NCBI GenBank assembly: GCA_016795385.1
Contig: JAEUHI010000077.1
Span: 124,001-188,000 of the forward strand
Length of the DNA: 64,000 bases
Source: Verrucomicrobiales bacterium
Lineage (GTDB): Bacteria > Verrucomicrobiota > Verrucomicrobiia > Verrucomicrobiales > DEV007
Reading direction: 5' to 3'
The number at the start of each line of letters is the position of its first letter. Positions within the stretch are counted from its first letter, which is position 1. The notes beneath the pieces were generated by a model, which saw only the letters and a list, made by a program, of their open reading frames with translations, did no database searches and was not told where the DNA came from. The position numbers and the translations under genes were made by a program. This document shows, piece by piece, positions 33,490 to 42,462 of the stretch.

Positions 33490-34276
33490 TCGTGAGGCAC
33501 CGTCGTGCCTCAGAATCCCCATTCTACCGTAGTATTTACGTGTTCATTCGTTCGGTTTCGTGACAGTTCGCGAGAGAAAACCGTTACAAAAGCGTTACAG
33601 CCAGCCTCCCCCCCTTCTGAGAAATCACTCATTTGTGGCACGTCTTGCCTCTCGTTGCTTTCCGTTAACCTGCATTTCTCATGCCCCTTCGTCGCGAGAC
33701 GCGGTGAGGACACGCCCCCGCAAGAAGCGGCCCTGATTTTCCGCCGGGCTGTATGAGAACATTCTGTCCAAAGGAGGTGCGGGCCGGAACGAAGCGCGGG
33801 CGCGCCGCAGCAAGTCGCAGCAGAAGGGTCATGAAAAATGCGAGTTAACTCCGGTATCCTCCCCATTTCCCACCAGCTTGATCGAACGGATCGGTAGTCG
33901 CTCACCGGCATTGAGAGTTCAGTTGCCGAAATGCTTGCTGGAATCGGTCTTGTCGGCGCATCAAGCTGGTCGGGACGGTTGCCGGAAAGGAGATTTTTTA
34001 CCTTCGTTTTTCGACCGCATGCGTCTCCCTACGGAACAATTCGAACGAAAACCCGCCCCCTCCCCCCCCTCAAAAACTTGAACAGATTGTTCCCATTTGC
34101 CCCCACTTCCCCCAGCTTGCGGCGGTGTCTAACATGCTTTCTGAAGGCTGGTAAAGCGAGGACGCGAGAGGCGAATCCTCCGTCATTTTCGCTACCTTCC
34201 TTGTCCTCGACGGGTCCTAGAACTACGGTGTGGCTGTTCGTACCAGGCGGCGAGTCTTGATCGCCACGTTCTCCGA
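33490..34276. other. Gene-free left end of the element
   Basis: About 790 bp with no gene I can support. It holds a perfect hairpin TGAGGCAC/GTGCCTCA (33493-33512, 4-base loop) directly inside the attachment site and the arm-type repeats at 33581-33598. Reading frames present here lack recognisable domains or ribosome-binding sites. The stretch probably contains integrase and excisionase binding sites and the end of the long - strand transcript. Confidence 0.5.
33581..33598 (+). repeat. Left integrase arm-type repeats
   Basis: CCGTTACAAAAGCGTTAC contains two CGTTAC units 11 bp apart, about 90 bp inside the left attachment site. It matches the right-end copy at 60188-60205 at 17 of 18 bases and in the same orientation. 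Such paired repeats near both ends are typical of integrase arm-binding sites. Confidence 0.65.
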
Positions 34277-35176
34277 TCAAAGGGAGAACGGATCGCTCTG
34301 GTTCTTCGATGGCTTCCTTCTGGGACCCGGCGCCTCCTTCTTTCGGACCCGAACCCTTCCCGACGCCATTTCCTCGACGAGATGGGTCGCTCTCAGAATG
34401 GCTTCCAGGCTGAAGTCCGGCAGAGGTGCGTCCTTCGAGAGGTAGCTTGAAAGATAGGCGGCGGACCCGGTGTCAACGTGGAAGCGTTCGCAGACGAGGT
34501 AGGCCACGGCCTCGGCCTCAAATTCCTCGGTTTCTTGGGTCAGTTTACCCCGATTCGCCCAAAGCTTTTCGTCAGTGATTCCCAGGTGCCCGCAGAAGAC
34601 GTGGGCCAGCTCATGGGCGAGCGTTCCGAAACGCTGCGTCTCGCAGTGTTTGCTGTTGAGCTTGACCACGAAGTCGATCCCGGGCTCGGACCGCCGAATG
34701 ACTTCGCCGGCGAGGGCGGTCCCTCCGTCCGCGTACTCGATCCGGATGCGGCGGCGCGGGGCGTTTTCGTGCATCCGCCTCATCACCTTCAGCGGAACCG
34801 AGCCCTTGGCGGGGAACGGGTTTTTCGCGAGGTCGGGGATTTCGTCCCATCCGGGGTCGATCGGCTCGGTGTCGCTCAGGTCGAAGACGAACTGGATCGG
34901 CGACATCGGCCAGAGGATGATGTAGGGCTGGGCACCCGGTCGAAGCCGACGACCGTAGCGGTTCCGCCACTCGCTCGCCCTCAGGACAAACCGGGCACCC
35001 CGGTTCTGGATGTGGACGAGCATCGCGTTGAACGGGGCGAGGTGGGGGAACTTCCGCACGAAATTGAAGAGCTCCCGCACCTCCGGACCGCTGCGGTAGG
35101 CGTGGGCGTTCCCGATCAGCTCATCGAGGGATTCCTTGACTGAGTCGGCAGTCAGCCTGCCCAAGTCACTTTTCAT
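34277..35176 (-). CDS. ArdC/ImmA-IrrE-like metallopeptidase
   Basis: A 299-residue protein starting at MKSDLGRLTADSVKESLDEL; the frame is open 30 codons upstream without a domain. Residues about 40-110 (FPHLAPFNAMLVHIQNRGAR and QPYIILWPMSPIQFVF) resemble the N-terminal part of ArdC-type antirestriction proteins. The second half has the zinc-peptidase motif TLAHELAHVFCGHLG near 205, with a downstream glutamate-rich EEFEAEAVAYLV as third ligand region, as in ImmA/IrrE peptidases. No signal peptide. It is the last gene of the long - strand run. It could cleave a repressor of the element, or act as an anti-restriction or defence protease; sequence does not decide. Confidence 0.75.
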   Translation of the reverse strand: MKSDLGRLTADSVKESLDELIGNAHAYRSGPEVRELFNFVRKFPHLAPFNAMLVHIQNRGARFVLRASEWRNRYGRRLRPGAQPYIILWPMSPIQFVFDLSDTEPIDPGWDEIPDLAKNPFPAKGSVPLKVMRRMHENAPRRRIRIEYADGGTALAGEVIRRSEPGIDFVVKLNSKHCETQRFGTLAHELAHVFCGHLGITDEKLWANRGKLTQETEEFEAEAVAYLVCERFHVDTGSAAYLSSYLSKDAPLPDFSLEAILRATHLVEEMASGRVRVRKKEAPGPRRKPSKNQSDPFSL

Positions 35177-35210
35177 GCGTTTCTGGTGGGAATCTGGCGA
35201 ACCAGGAAAA

Positions 35211-35927
35211 CTAAACCCGAAACCGCTCCAATCCATCCCATTTCGATCGCACCGGCTCGCGTTCACGCGGATCGGCGAGACCGGCCTCCTCGAGGGTCAG
35301 GTTCGCCCGGCCGCAATTGCAGGGCTGGCAGGCGATGACCACATTTTCGGGGTCGTTGGTCCCACCGCGGGCGTGGGGGACGAGATGGTCGTAGGTGAGC
35401 CAGAGGGCCTGGAAGGCGGCGTGTTGTTCCACGTTGCGATCGCCCCACCGCAGCGCCTCCGGATAGGCCGCGCGGATCCGTGCCCGGACCTCGGCCCGGA
35501 TCACGGGAATGCCGCAGAAACGACAGTGGAAGCCATCGCGCTCAACCAGTTGCCGGAGCACCGCCTTTCCCGGCATGCGCTGGCGGGATCGTTGCCCGGC
35601 GGGCAGATAGGGCAAAGGGTCGGCCACCGGCCGGGGGCGGCTCCACGGACCACCCGGTCCCCAGAGCGATTCGGTCCACTGCGCGATCACCGGCAGGTCC
35701 GCCGCCCGGATGAGGTTGTCGGCCCGGTCGCGATCGCCGACGAGGTGGGCGGTGACGGCCTCGTCGAGGAGACGGGCCGCCTCGTGGAGTTCGGGGATGG
35801 GGTCGAGGAGTTGGGGGCGCAACATCTCCGATGCCCAGATTGCTGGCGCATTCGTCGATGTCGTCTTCCTCATCTTCGCCGGCGATACTCTCGGATTGAT
35901 GGATTTGCCATTGCTTCTGCAAAGCAT
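35211..35927 (-). CDS. HNH endonuclease
   Basis: A 238-residue protein. The C-terminal half is an HNH domain: zinc-binding CRFCG near residue 133, then TYDHLVPHARGGTNDPENVV with the catalytic DH and HARGG, then ACQPCNCGR with the second CxxC. The N-terminal 90 residues are helical and unassigned. I use the ATG at 35927, 16 bp after the DUF499 stop; an internal ATG at 35825 (MLRPQLLDPIPELHEAARLL) is also credible and would give 204 residues. As part of the same transcription unit as the DUF499 ATPase it is a candidate DNA-cleaving effector. Confidence 0.85.
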   Translation of the reverse strand: MLCRSNGKSINPRVSPAKMRKTTSTNAPAIWASEMLRPQLLDPIPELHEAARLLDEAVTAHLVGDRDRADNLIRAADLPVIAQWTESLWGPGGPWSRPRPVADPLPYLPAGQRSRQRMPGKAVLRQLVERDGFHCRFCGIPVIRAEVRARIRAAYPEALRWGDRNVEQHAAFQALWLTYDHLVPHARGGTNDPENVVIACQPCNCGRANLTLEEAGLADPREREPVRSKWDGLERFRV

Positions 35928-35943
35928 TTCAAACTGAACCGAC

Positions 35944-38900
35944 TTACTCCTTCTCGAACCCGTGGCTCGAGAACTTCAGCGTACGGCTGTTCTCCGTCAC
36001 GATTCGGACAAGCTGCTCCGAAGCTCCACTGGGAAGATGGGCCTCAATTTCGAGGGTCACGGAGACCTCCGCACCGAATTGGCCTAACAGATGCGCAATG
36101 ACCTCTTCAGCGATCCTGCCAGCGTCCCGCCCAGCCCGACCAGGATCCAAGGCAACGGTTCCGTAGTAGCGCTTGGGGGCGGGTGCCGCCGAGGGGGCCG
36201 ATGAACCTCCACGTGTTTCGCCGCCTCCAGGCCCAGTCGCACCTCCAAGATCGACCGATCCCGTGGTTGTCGCTACAGGCGCAACGGGCGACGTTTTCGG
36301 CTTCGTTTCTGATTCGAGTTGTTCTTTGGCGACGCGCGCCTTCACCAACAGGCCAGGATCCTCGTCGGCGACGTGGATGATCTGACCGCCGCGCAGGCCC
36401 CGATAGCGGCCGACCCCGTCATCATGGCTCTCAGCGTAGGCGAAGGAGTCCGAGGGCCAGGTCAGCAGGCCCACTCCGTCACGAACGGCTTGGAGAAGAA
36501 CCGCCGGCCCGCTCAGCCGGGGCAGGTAGAGATACCGCGCGAAGTCCTCGGCGAGTTGCCGGATGGTGACGTGATCGCCCCGCCAGAGCGGCACTTCGTC
36601 GAGGTGCTTGCGGAGGATTGAAGCACCCAGGGCAGGGACCATCAGCTCATCGGCTCTCAGTTTTTTGGCCGCCCGGATGGCGAGGGCGTCATTTCCGGTG
36701 AGCCGGGCGGCGTTCCATGTCGTCGCAGCCTTCGGATTGACCTGCTCAGGCACGAGGAGCCAGCAGTAGGTCTCCGGCAGGCGGGCGACGACCGCACCCT
36801 CGGCAGCCTTTCTCTGCGTCTCAGCCTGCTTTACTTGGAAAGGAGTCAGGTTGAGAGCATCCTTCTCGTCGAGGATGGAATCCCACGCGAGGTATTTGCG
36901 GATAGCTTCGTCGAGGTCTTGCAGTCTGACCTTGTCCGCCGCAACGAAAACAAGGGTATTCTGATATAGCCGCGGGGTGCTTCCCCTCGACTCAAGGATG
37001 GCCTTGGCCGCAGTCTCGGCAGCGTTTCCGGTCTCCTTTGAGTAGGAATGCTCGGGTCCTAACACCACGAGGCGAGTGCCGTAGTCGTCGGGGACGTCAG
37101 CTCCGGTCTTTGGGACTGGATGGATGCGGGTGAACTCGCCGCTCTTCGCCAAGTCTGTCCGGAGGCGAGCCTCCAGTTCGTCCATGACCTTGTCGGGAGT
37201 TCGCTTGAGCTGCTCGGCCCGGTCCTCCGCCAGCTTTGTCACAGTTGGCTGGGTGTCATACCAGTAGCGGTTGCCGTCCTGATAAAGATAGGTGGCGTTG
37301 GCGGCCAGGCGGCGGAGGGCATCACCAAAGGGAGCGGGCGACTCGCCGGGCATCACGCACCCCAGCTTCACCCGACGGTCCTCGATTCCACGGTGGGCTA
37401 CGCCGGCACTCGGTGCGGAGCCGAGGTAAATGGCCCGAGCGACCCGCCGGGTCGCTGACACCTTGCCGAGGACCGGCTGTTCGCCGTCGATGCGCAGGGG
37501 AAGGGAATTTGCGCCATCCACGTCCTTCTCAATGATGGGCACCCAGTTGTCGGACAGGTATCGGGTTAGCTCGGCCTGCACCCTGGGATCCTCGATCGGA
37601 ATGGAGGCGGGCAGGATGATGGGGTTGCGGTCGCCCCGCTCCCAGAGGCTGTGGACGACGGCGGCCATCAGCCGCAGCACCCCCCGGGTGCGCTGGAACT
37701 TCACCAGTGTGCTCCAGACGCCGTAGAGCTGGTCGAAGATCTCCGGATGGATGGGGTAGGCGGCCTGGATGCGCTTCTCGTAGTCGTGGTCGCGGCATTC
37801 CGGAGGAAACTCGGCCGCTTGCGATTGATAGAGATCGGCAAACGCGCGCGCCGTCACGTCCCTGCTCTTGAACTGGTCCCCGGGGATCGGCTCGAAAAGC
37901 CGCCGTCGCACGATCTCGAAGCCTTCCTCCGCCGTCGCCGGCCTCCAGGAGGACTCGACCCGGCCGACCACGTTGCGGAGCCGGTTCAGTGCCTCGCGCC
38001 CGCGTACGCCGCCGACCTCGACATCATCGGCCTGGGTGTGCGGCGAGCCCGCCGTATCCGAGGCCGGGAGCGAAATGACGAGGAGGCAGTTCCCGGCGAG
38101 CTTGGCCGATTCGGTGAGGGCCTGGGCGAAGGAGAACTGTGTCTCGAAACCGCCGGCCGGCAGGTCGCTCTGGTCGTGAAGCTGGCGGGCGTAGGCCACC
38201 CACTCGTCGATGAGGATCAGGCAAGGGCCGTATTCCTTGAACAATTCACGCAGGGCATCGCCCGGATTGGTGGCGTTCTCGTCGTCCCCCTTGATTTTCG
38301 CGAAGGCCTTCTTCCCGCCGAGTTGCCAGGCCAGTTCGCCCCAGAGCGTCCGCACCACGGTGCCATCGGATTTTTTGGAAGGATTGCCGGGCGAAATCTT
38401 GTTTCCGACCAGAACGACGCGGTTCGCCTTGGGTAGGGTCTTCACCTCTGCCTCGGCGAGGACCGCATCGAGGCCGGGCAGGTCCGCCGCCGAGACCCCG
38501 GAGAAAAGGTGATAGAGCGCCAGCATTGAGTGGGTCTTGCCCCCTCCGAAGTTCGTCTGGAGCTGCACCACCGGGTCGCCTCCGGTGCCGTTGAGCCTGG
38601 CGATACCGCCGACCAGTAATTCCTTTAGGCTCTCGGTCAGGAAGGTCCGTCGGAAAAACTCCGTCGGATTCAGATACTCCGCGGACCCTTCGCCGAGATG
38701 CACCTGCCAGAGGTCGGCGGCGAACTCGGCCTGCTGGTAGCGGCCGCTCGCCACGTCGGCGTGGGGTGTCACCACCTCGCGCCAGGGTTTGATCGAACCG
38801 GAGGCCGCCGCTTCGATAAGGGAACCGCCCACCTTGCGCTTCTCGCCTCGCACCTGCTCATCGAAAACGAGTCGCCGAAGCTCGAGTTTCATCTTCCTCA

Positions 38901-39288
38901 CCTCCTCAGCCTGGAGAGAGGATATCGCGGCGAGGAGCCGCTCCACCGAGTCAAGCGCCCGGTCGGTGTCGTCGCTGGAAAAGGCCTCCTGGTGCGCCCA
39001 ACGATCGCGCACCGTACGTAGTTCCGAGACCAACGACCTTTCCGCCTGCCCCAAAGTCTGGCTGAAGACTTCGTTCCATGCGTCAAACATCAGGCGCAGC
39101 AAGGCCGCCGCGTCCCACTCTTGAATCGGTTTGTTTCCCCGGAGCCTGTCGGAGACGAGGCGGTCCTTCGCCGCCGCCTGGGCTTGTTTGCCGAAGCGGC
39201 TCTGGAATTCCCGCTGGACGAAGTCGCCAAGACCTTCGCGGAGGAGTTCAAGCGCCTTCCCGACGCGCTGGTGGTTGCTGAGAGCCAT
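35944..39288 (-). CDS. Swt1-type HEPN/DUF499 P-loop ATPase
   Basis: A 1114-residue protein. The N-terminal 130 residues look like a Swt1-family HEPN domain with an R-x4-H type motif (RDRWAHQE near 94-99), the pattern of HEPN ribonucleases. A DUF499 ATPase follows, with Walker A QTNFGGGKTHSM near 245-255 and Walker B CLILIDEWVAYA near 358. The C-terminal 150 residues are linker and an unassigned alpha/beta domain (YYGTVALDPGRAGRDAGRIA). DUF499 ATPases repeatedly occur with DUF1156 methylases and large helicases in defence islands. This is the ATPase of the helicase-methylase-ATPase set here, located downstream of the methylase and the inserted trio. Confidence 0.9.
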   Translation of the reverse strand: MALSNHQRVGKALELLREGLGDFVQREFQSRFGKQAQAAAKDRLVSDRLRGNKPIQEWDAAALLRLMFDAWNEVFSQTLGQAERSLVSELRTVRDRWAHQEAFSSDDTDRALDSVERLLAAISSLQAEEVRKMKLELRRLVFDEQVRGEKRKVGGSLIEAAASGSIKPWREVVTPHADVASGRYQQAEFAADLWQVHLGEGSAEYLNPTEFFRRTFLTESLKELLVGGIARLNGTGGDPVVQLQTNFGGGKTHSMLALYHLFSGVSAADLPGLDAVLAEAEVKTLPKANRVVLVGNKISPGNPSKKSDGTVVRTLWGELAWQLGGKKAFAKIKGDDENATNPGDALRELFKEYGPCLILIDEWVAYARQLHDQSDLPAGGFETQFSFAQALTESAKLAGNCLLVISLPASDTAGSPHTQADDVEVGGVRGREALNRLRNVVGRVESSWRPATAEEGFEIVRRRLFEPIPGDQFKSRDVTARAFADLYQSQAAEFPPECRDHDYEKRIQAAYPIHPEIFDQLYGVWSTLVKFQRTRGVLRLMAAVVHSLWERGDRNPIILPASIPIEDPRVQAELTRYLSDNWVPIIEKDVDGANSLPLRIDGEQPVLGKVSATRRVARAIYLGSAPSAGVAHRGIEDRRVKLGCVMPGESPAPFGDALRRLAANATYLYQDGNRYWYDTQPTVTKLAEDRAEQLKRTPDKVMDELEARLRTDLAKSGEFTRIHPVPKTGADVPDDYGTRLVVLGPEHSYSKETGNAAETAAKAILESRGSTPRLYQNTLVFVAADKVRLQDLDEAIRKYLAWDSILDEKDALNLTPFQVKQAETQRKAAEGAVVARLPETYCWLLVPEQVNPKAATTWNAARLTGNDALAIRAAKKLRADELMVPALGASILRKHLDEVPLWRGDHVTIRQLAEDFARYLYLPRLSGPAVLLQAVRDGVGLLTWPSDSFAYAESHDDGVGRYRGLRGGQIIHVADEDPGLLVKARVAKEQLESETKPKTSPVAPVATTTGSVDLGGATGPGGGETRGGSSAPSAAPAPKRYYGTVALDPGRAGRDAGRIAEEVIAHLLGQFGAEVSVTLEIEAHLPSGASEQLVRIVTENSRTLKFSSHGFEKE

Positions 39289-39321
39289 GGGTTTGGGACA
39301 ATCGGCAAGGAGATCGAGGAT

Positions 39322-39669
39322 TCAACTCTTCAATTCACCCCGGATCGTGAACAGCTCTTGGTTCGCGTCGTCCATCCACGTCCAGATAGAATTGTCGGCA
39401 TCCTCGTCGTAGTATGTCCAGAACTCCTCGCTATCGTCCAGTTTGAGATACCACGTTTTCCCCGTTCGACGCAGGATTACCTCGCATAGAGCGTCGTCGG
39501 ACGAATCCGGGTGGAAGTGGATGCGGAAGTGGTTCTCAGTGAAAACCGCAATGTCCCTTGGTTCGCGGGTGCGATAGCTTCCCAGGCGATTTCCCGGAGC
39601 CTCCTGCCACCAGAAGAGAACGAATTGCTTCCATGCGATGGGTGGTTTCGAAGCGGTTATCTTCGGCAT
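39322..39669 (-). CDS. Small hypothetical protein upstream of the DUF499 gene
   Basis: 115 residues from an ATG at 39669 (MPKITASKPPIAWKQFVLFW); the frame is open to 39837. It is rich in Trp, Asp and Glu (EFWTYYDEDADNSIWTWMDD). No domain is recognised. Position 33 bp before the DUF499 start, on the same strand, suggests cotranscription and possibly an acidic regulatory or mimic role, which is only a guess. Confidence 0.55.
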   Translation of the reverse strand: MPKITASKPPIAWKQFVLFWWQEAPGNRLGSYRTREPRDIAVFTENHFRIHFHPDSSDDALCEVILRRTGKTWYLKLDDSEEFWTYYDEDADNSIWTWMDDANQELFTIRGELKS

Positions 39670-39851
39670 GGGGTCGGCGGTTGGTTCGGTGCGGGCTACT
39701 CTGGACGGGACGTGCCGATAGTGAACCGGGTCGAGCCACGCGGTCAAGAGGGTTTGGTCACGAAAAGCCCAGGACTCCCCCCGGGGCTGTCTGTCCTTTG
39801 AGCGGAGAAGTATCGACAAGGCAAGTTCACCGAGCAAGCCCTACTCGCTGG

Positions 39852-40856
39852 TCACCATGGGAGCGGTTCTCTAGCCGTCCAGCCCCTGCCCTTTAGACAG
39901 AGCGGGCGCTTCAACTCCGCTACTCGATTGAGATGGACCTGAGAGAACTCGTCGATCTCCAGTTCTCCCGCACGAATCCGCACCCGCCATGCACCACGGC
40001 AGGGAGTGCCTGTTCTAGGAGCGCGAAGCCCCAGTGCACCGCTTCCCTCGAAAACAGGAATGTCGTTGCGAAAATGATCCCGGTCGCAGGCATTGGTGAT
40101 CTGGGAACAGACGACCCTGCATCCATGATGGGCAAGGAGGCGGAGATATCCAGGACGAGGATGGCTGTAAGTGTTTTTTGATCCGACCGAAATGAAACCC
40201 AGTTGGGGGGAAAGCGTCTCAACGCCATTTCGGAAGCGATCCCGATTCACCCCCTTGAAGTCCGTCGGCCCACCGTGGTGTGGACCGTGGAGTAGGTGCG
40301 GCCTGCGCGGCGAGACCCGATCGGCCACCACATGAACGGGAAGATCGCCTGGCCAAGCGCAGAGGAGGTCCCCATTGTGTTCGAGCAAGATCAACCCGGA
40401 AGTGTCGTTGGCCCTCCGAGCCGACTCGTTTGCCGTAAAGGTCGGGTATCCCACATGGATGCGCAGCCCACGCGCCGGATCCTCCCAAAGCACCGCAGGG
40501 TCCTCAAGACGACGCACGATCAGCCCCTTAGACTCCTCCGCGGCCACCCGGCGGAAAATCTTCGCGAAGGGCTCGAGTGCCGAAGGCCGATCACGCAACA
40601 TCCAGACCGTTTCCACATTTCGACCCAGCAGATCGAGAACCGCCGGCAGCGCGCCAGCGTGGTCGGAATCGTTGTGGGTCAGAACGATCGCGGCGATTTG
40701 AGGGCGTGGGCTTCGATCCGCCAGCCAGTCGATCAGAGGACTGCCCATTCGGCCCACATCGATGATGAACAAGCGGTCGTCAGGAAGCCGGATCACGGTA
40801 CAGTCCGCCTGCCCGACGTCCCAGAAGTCGAGCACCAGATCGGCTTTCGCTCTCAT
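39852..40856 (-). CDS. ComEC/Rec2-like metallo-beta-lactamase fold protein
   Basis: A 334-residue MBL-fold hydrolase without membrane segments. The N-terminal FWDVGQADCTVIRLPDDRLF and IDVGR are typical of ComEC-type MBL domains, and the metal-binding motif is LTHNDSDHAGALPAVLDLLG near 60-75 (HxDxDH). A second metal ligand region LLHGPHHGGPTDFKG is near 190. It starts within the stop of the upstream gene (ATGA), so it is translationally coupled to a two-gene leader (hypothetical and TIGR04255-like). Standalone MBL proteins of this kind occur in defence loci as candidate nucleases or nucleotide hydrolases; the substrate is unknown. Confidence 0.85.
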   Translation of the reverse strand: MRAKADLVLDFWDVGQADCTVIRLPDDRLFIIDVGRMGSPLIDWLADRSPRPQIAAIVLTHNDSDHAGALPAVLDLLGRNVETVWMLRDRPSALEPFAKIFRRVAAEESKGLIVRRLEDPAVLWEDPARGLRIHVGYPTFTANESARRANDTSGLILLEHNGDLLCAWPGDLPVHVVADRVSPRRPHLLHGPHHGGPTDFKGVNRDRFRNGVETLSPQLGFISVGSKNTYSHPRPGYLRLLAHHGCRVVCSQITNACDRDHFRNDIPVFEGSGALGLRAPRTGTPCRGAWRVRIRAGELEIDEFSQVHLNRVAELKRPLCLKGRGWTAREPLPW

Positions 40857-41494
40857 TCACCGACAGAGAGGATGGAGACTCGCTCGATGGACAATGGGGC
40901 CATGTCCTGGCCGAATTTGACGTAAGCGGAGAATTCATCGCCCTTGTGAAGACCATCCAACGCTGCAGCCGCTGGCAAATGGATGTTGTCCAACGCGCCG
41001 TCGTGCCACTCAACGCGTACGAAGTTGTGCTGCCTTTGGACGATCCTGCCTTCCGCATATTGGGGCGCGGCCCGGTCGATGCAAAATTTGCGAAAGTCCG
41101 TCTGGTCCAGGACGTTGATCCAGTCACCTTGCTCTTGCTCGTTCAGTTCGCCGCGATCGGCCTTCGAGAAAAGGAGCAGAAAACGGCGGGAAAGCTTTTC
41201 GGGGAGACTGCCGGTTTCCGAGATTGGGAATCGCAGACCCCATCCCTCGACCTCAGCCTCGTGATTCATGTAGTCCAAAGTGACTTTGAGAGGTTGCCGT
41301 AGGCGCACGAGGATGCGGCCTCCCTCCAGTGCTACGACGCCGCGGTCGTAGGCGTAGCTGAAACCCCGACCGAAACTGGGTTCGACTTGTGTGAAGACCT
41401 CCGATCGGGATTGCCCGGACCGGAACTCTTCCAAGGCTTCCTCGCGGACTGGAGAGGGGCTTTCCGCGCTAGAAGGGCTGGGGGCTAAAATCAT
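40853..41494 (-). CDS. Hypothetical protein, middle gene of the coupled trio
   Basis: A 213-residue protein overlapped by four bases at both ends: its ATG lies in the stop of the TIGR04255-like gene and its stop overlaps the MBL gene start. The N-terminal 25 residues are Ser/Pro-rich; a central part (VRLRQPLKVTLDYMNHEAEV) and the C-terminal beta-rich RIVQRQHNFVRVEWHDGALD show no known motif. No transmembrane segment. The double coupling implies fixed stoichiometry with its neighbours, probably a complex. Confidence 0.65.
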   Translation of the reverse strand: MILAPSPSSAESPSPVREEALEEFRSGQSRSEVFTQVEPSFGRGFSYAYDRGVVALEGGRILVRLRQPLKVTLDYMNHEAEVEGWGLRFPISETGSLPEKLSRRFLLLFSKADRGELNEQEQGDWINVLDQTDFRKFCIDRAAPQYAEGRIVQRQHNFVRVEWHDGALDNIHLPAAAALDGLHKGDEFSAYVKFGQDMAPLSIERVSILSVGE

Positions 41495-42360
41495 CTTGGG
41501 ACCGGTTGAAAGGATTGCTTCGCCTTCGCCGTGAAGATCAACTCAAATCGCTCAACAATACGCTCGTGGCACCAATCAAGCAACGTCAATGCCTTGTCAA
41601 CGCCTTCCCCCGGCTCAAGTCCGGCCTCGGCAAAGAGGTGAACCCGGATCGCGACCGCTGAATTTCCCGTCTCCGCACTCGCGTCTACCACGTGAATCCT
41701 CATCTTCCCGTCCTTCACCCCGTTCAGGCGGAGCCCCACCTTGCAGTCGAAAGGCGGTTCGAGGTGCGCGTGCTCGCCGGGGACTCCCGCAAAAACGCTG
41801 AGCGTTTCCCCGAGTGCGAGTGCACCGTTTTCGTCGAACAATTCGGGGGTCACGTCTTTGCGGAGCAAGTTCACGTAATGGAGAAGCACCTTCGTCGGCT
41901 GTTCGAGCCGGAATGTTTTGCTCCAAGCCCCGAACCATCGCTCGCATTCGCCTCGCAGGTTGGAAAAGGACCGTTGAGAACCTGGCCATGAGCCCATGTG
42001 AAGCTCCAGTCGCCCGAGGGGGCATCTCATTGAGAAATCGAAATCCGGTTTTGCTTGGTTCTCTTTTCCCTTGTCCTCACGCTTGCGGTAAAACCGATCG
42101 GTGATCTTCAGCTCAGGCTGGATTTTGTCGAGCCTGGGGACGCCGTCCTCTTCCTCCATGTTCAGACGCCACTGGACCAAAGGGTCCTCGAAGGGGAAGT
42201 CAGGCTGCACCTGTGATTTCCACGCTGCCCGGCTGGCTTCGAAATTCTCACCGGTCATCTCCCCAAACAGGACCGCGACCCGCCTGATGACGGGCGGGGA
42301 GTCGTAGCGTGGCGAAGCTTGGGAAGCGCCCGCCGATTCTGTGGCCTGGATCTCGTCCAT
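41491..42360 (-). CDS. TIGR04255-like family protein
   Basis: A 289-residue protein. The overall pattern matches my recollection of the sporadically distributed TIGR04255 family: an N-terminal VAVLFGEMTGENFEASRAAW, a central WFGAWSKTFRLEQPTKVLLH and an ending DWCHERIVERFELIFTAKAK. No catalytic motif is visible. First gene of a three-gene, fully overlapping cluster with a hypothetical protein and an MBL-fold protein. It starts 102 bp after the methylase stop. Family assignment is moderate; function unknown. Confidence 0.55.
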   Translation of the reverse strand: MDEIQATESAGASQASPRYDSPPVIRRVAVLFGEMTGENFEASRAAWKSQVQPDFPFEDPLVQWRLNMEEEDGVPRLDKIQPELKITDRFYRKREDKGKENQAKPDFDFSMRCPLGRLELHMGSWPGSQRSFSNLRGECERWFGAWSKTFRLEQPTKVLLHYVNLLRKDVTPELFDENGALALGETLSVFAGVPGEHAHLEPPFDCKVGLRLNGVKDGKMRIHVVDASAETGNSAVAIRVHLFAEAGLEPGEGVDKALTLLDWCHERIVERFELIFTAKAKQSFQPVPR

Positions 42361-42462
42361 TTCCGGATGATCCTACGTCTCGAAGCGGGCCGTCGGCAAC
42401 TGGCGATTCGCGGTGCTCATGTGGGCACAATTCTCATTGAAGGCGCAAAATGAGACTTCGAT

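Noticed and set aside
33133..33522. A - strand frame across the left attachment site reading ICNQPVVGSSPTVG
   Set aside because: This peptide is the translated tRNA-Thr fragment, a common false protein.
33510..33911. A 133-codon - strand frame at the left end of the element
   Set aside because: No recognisable motif and it crosses the arm-type repeats; treated as non-coding.
34029..34280. An 83-codon - strand frame starting TTG and overlapping the peptidase stop
   Set aside because: Composition is poor and no domain or ribosome-binding site is visible; the overlap alone is not enough.
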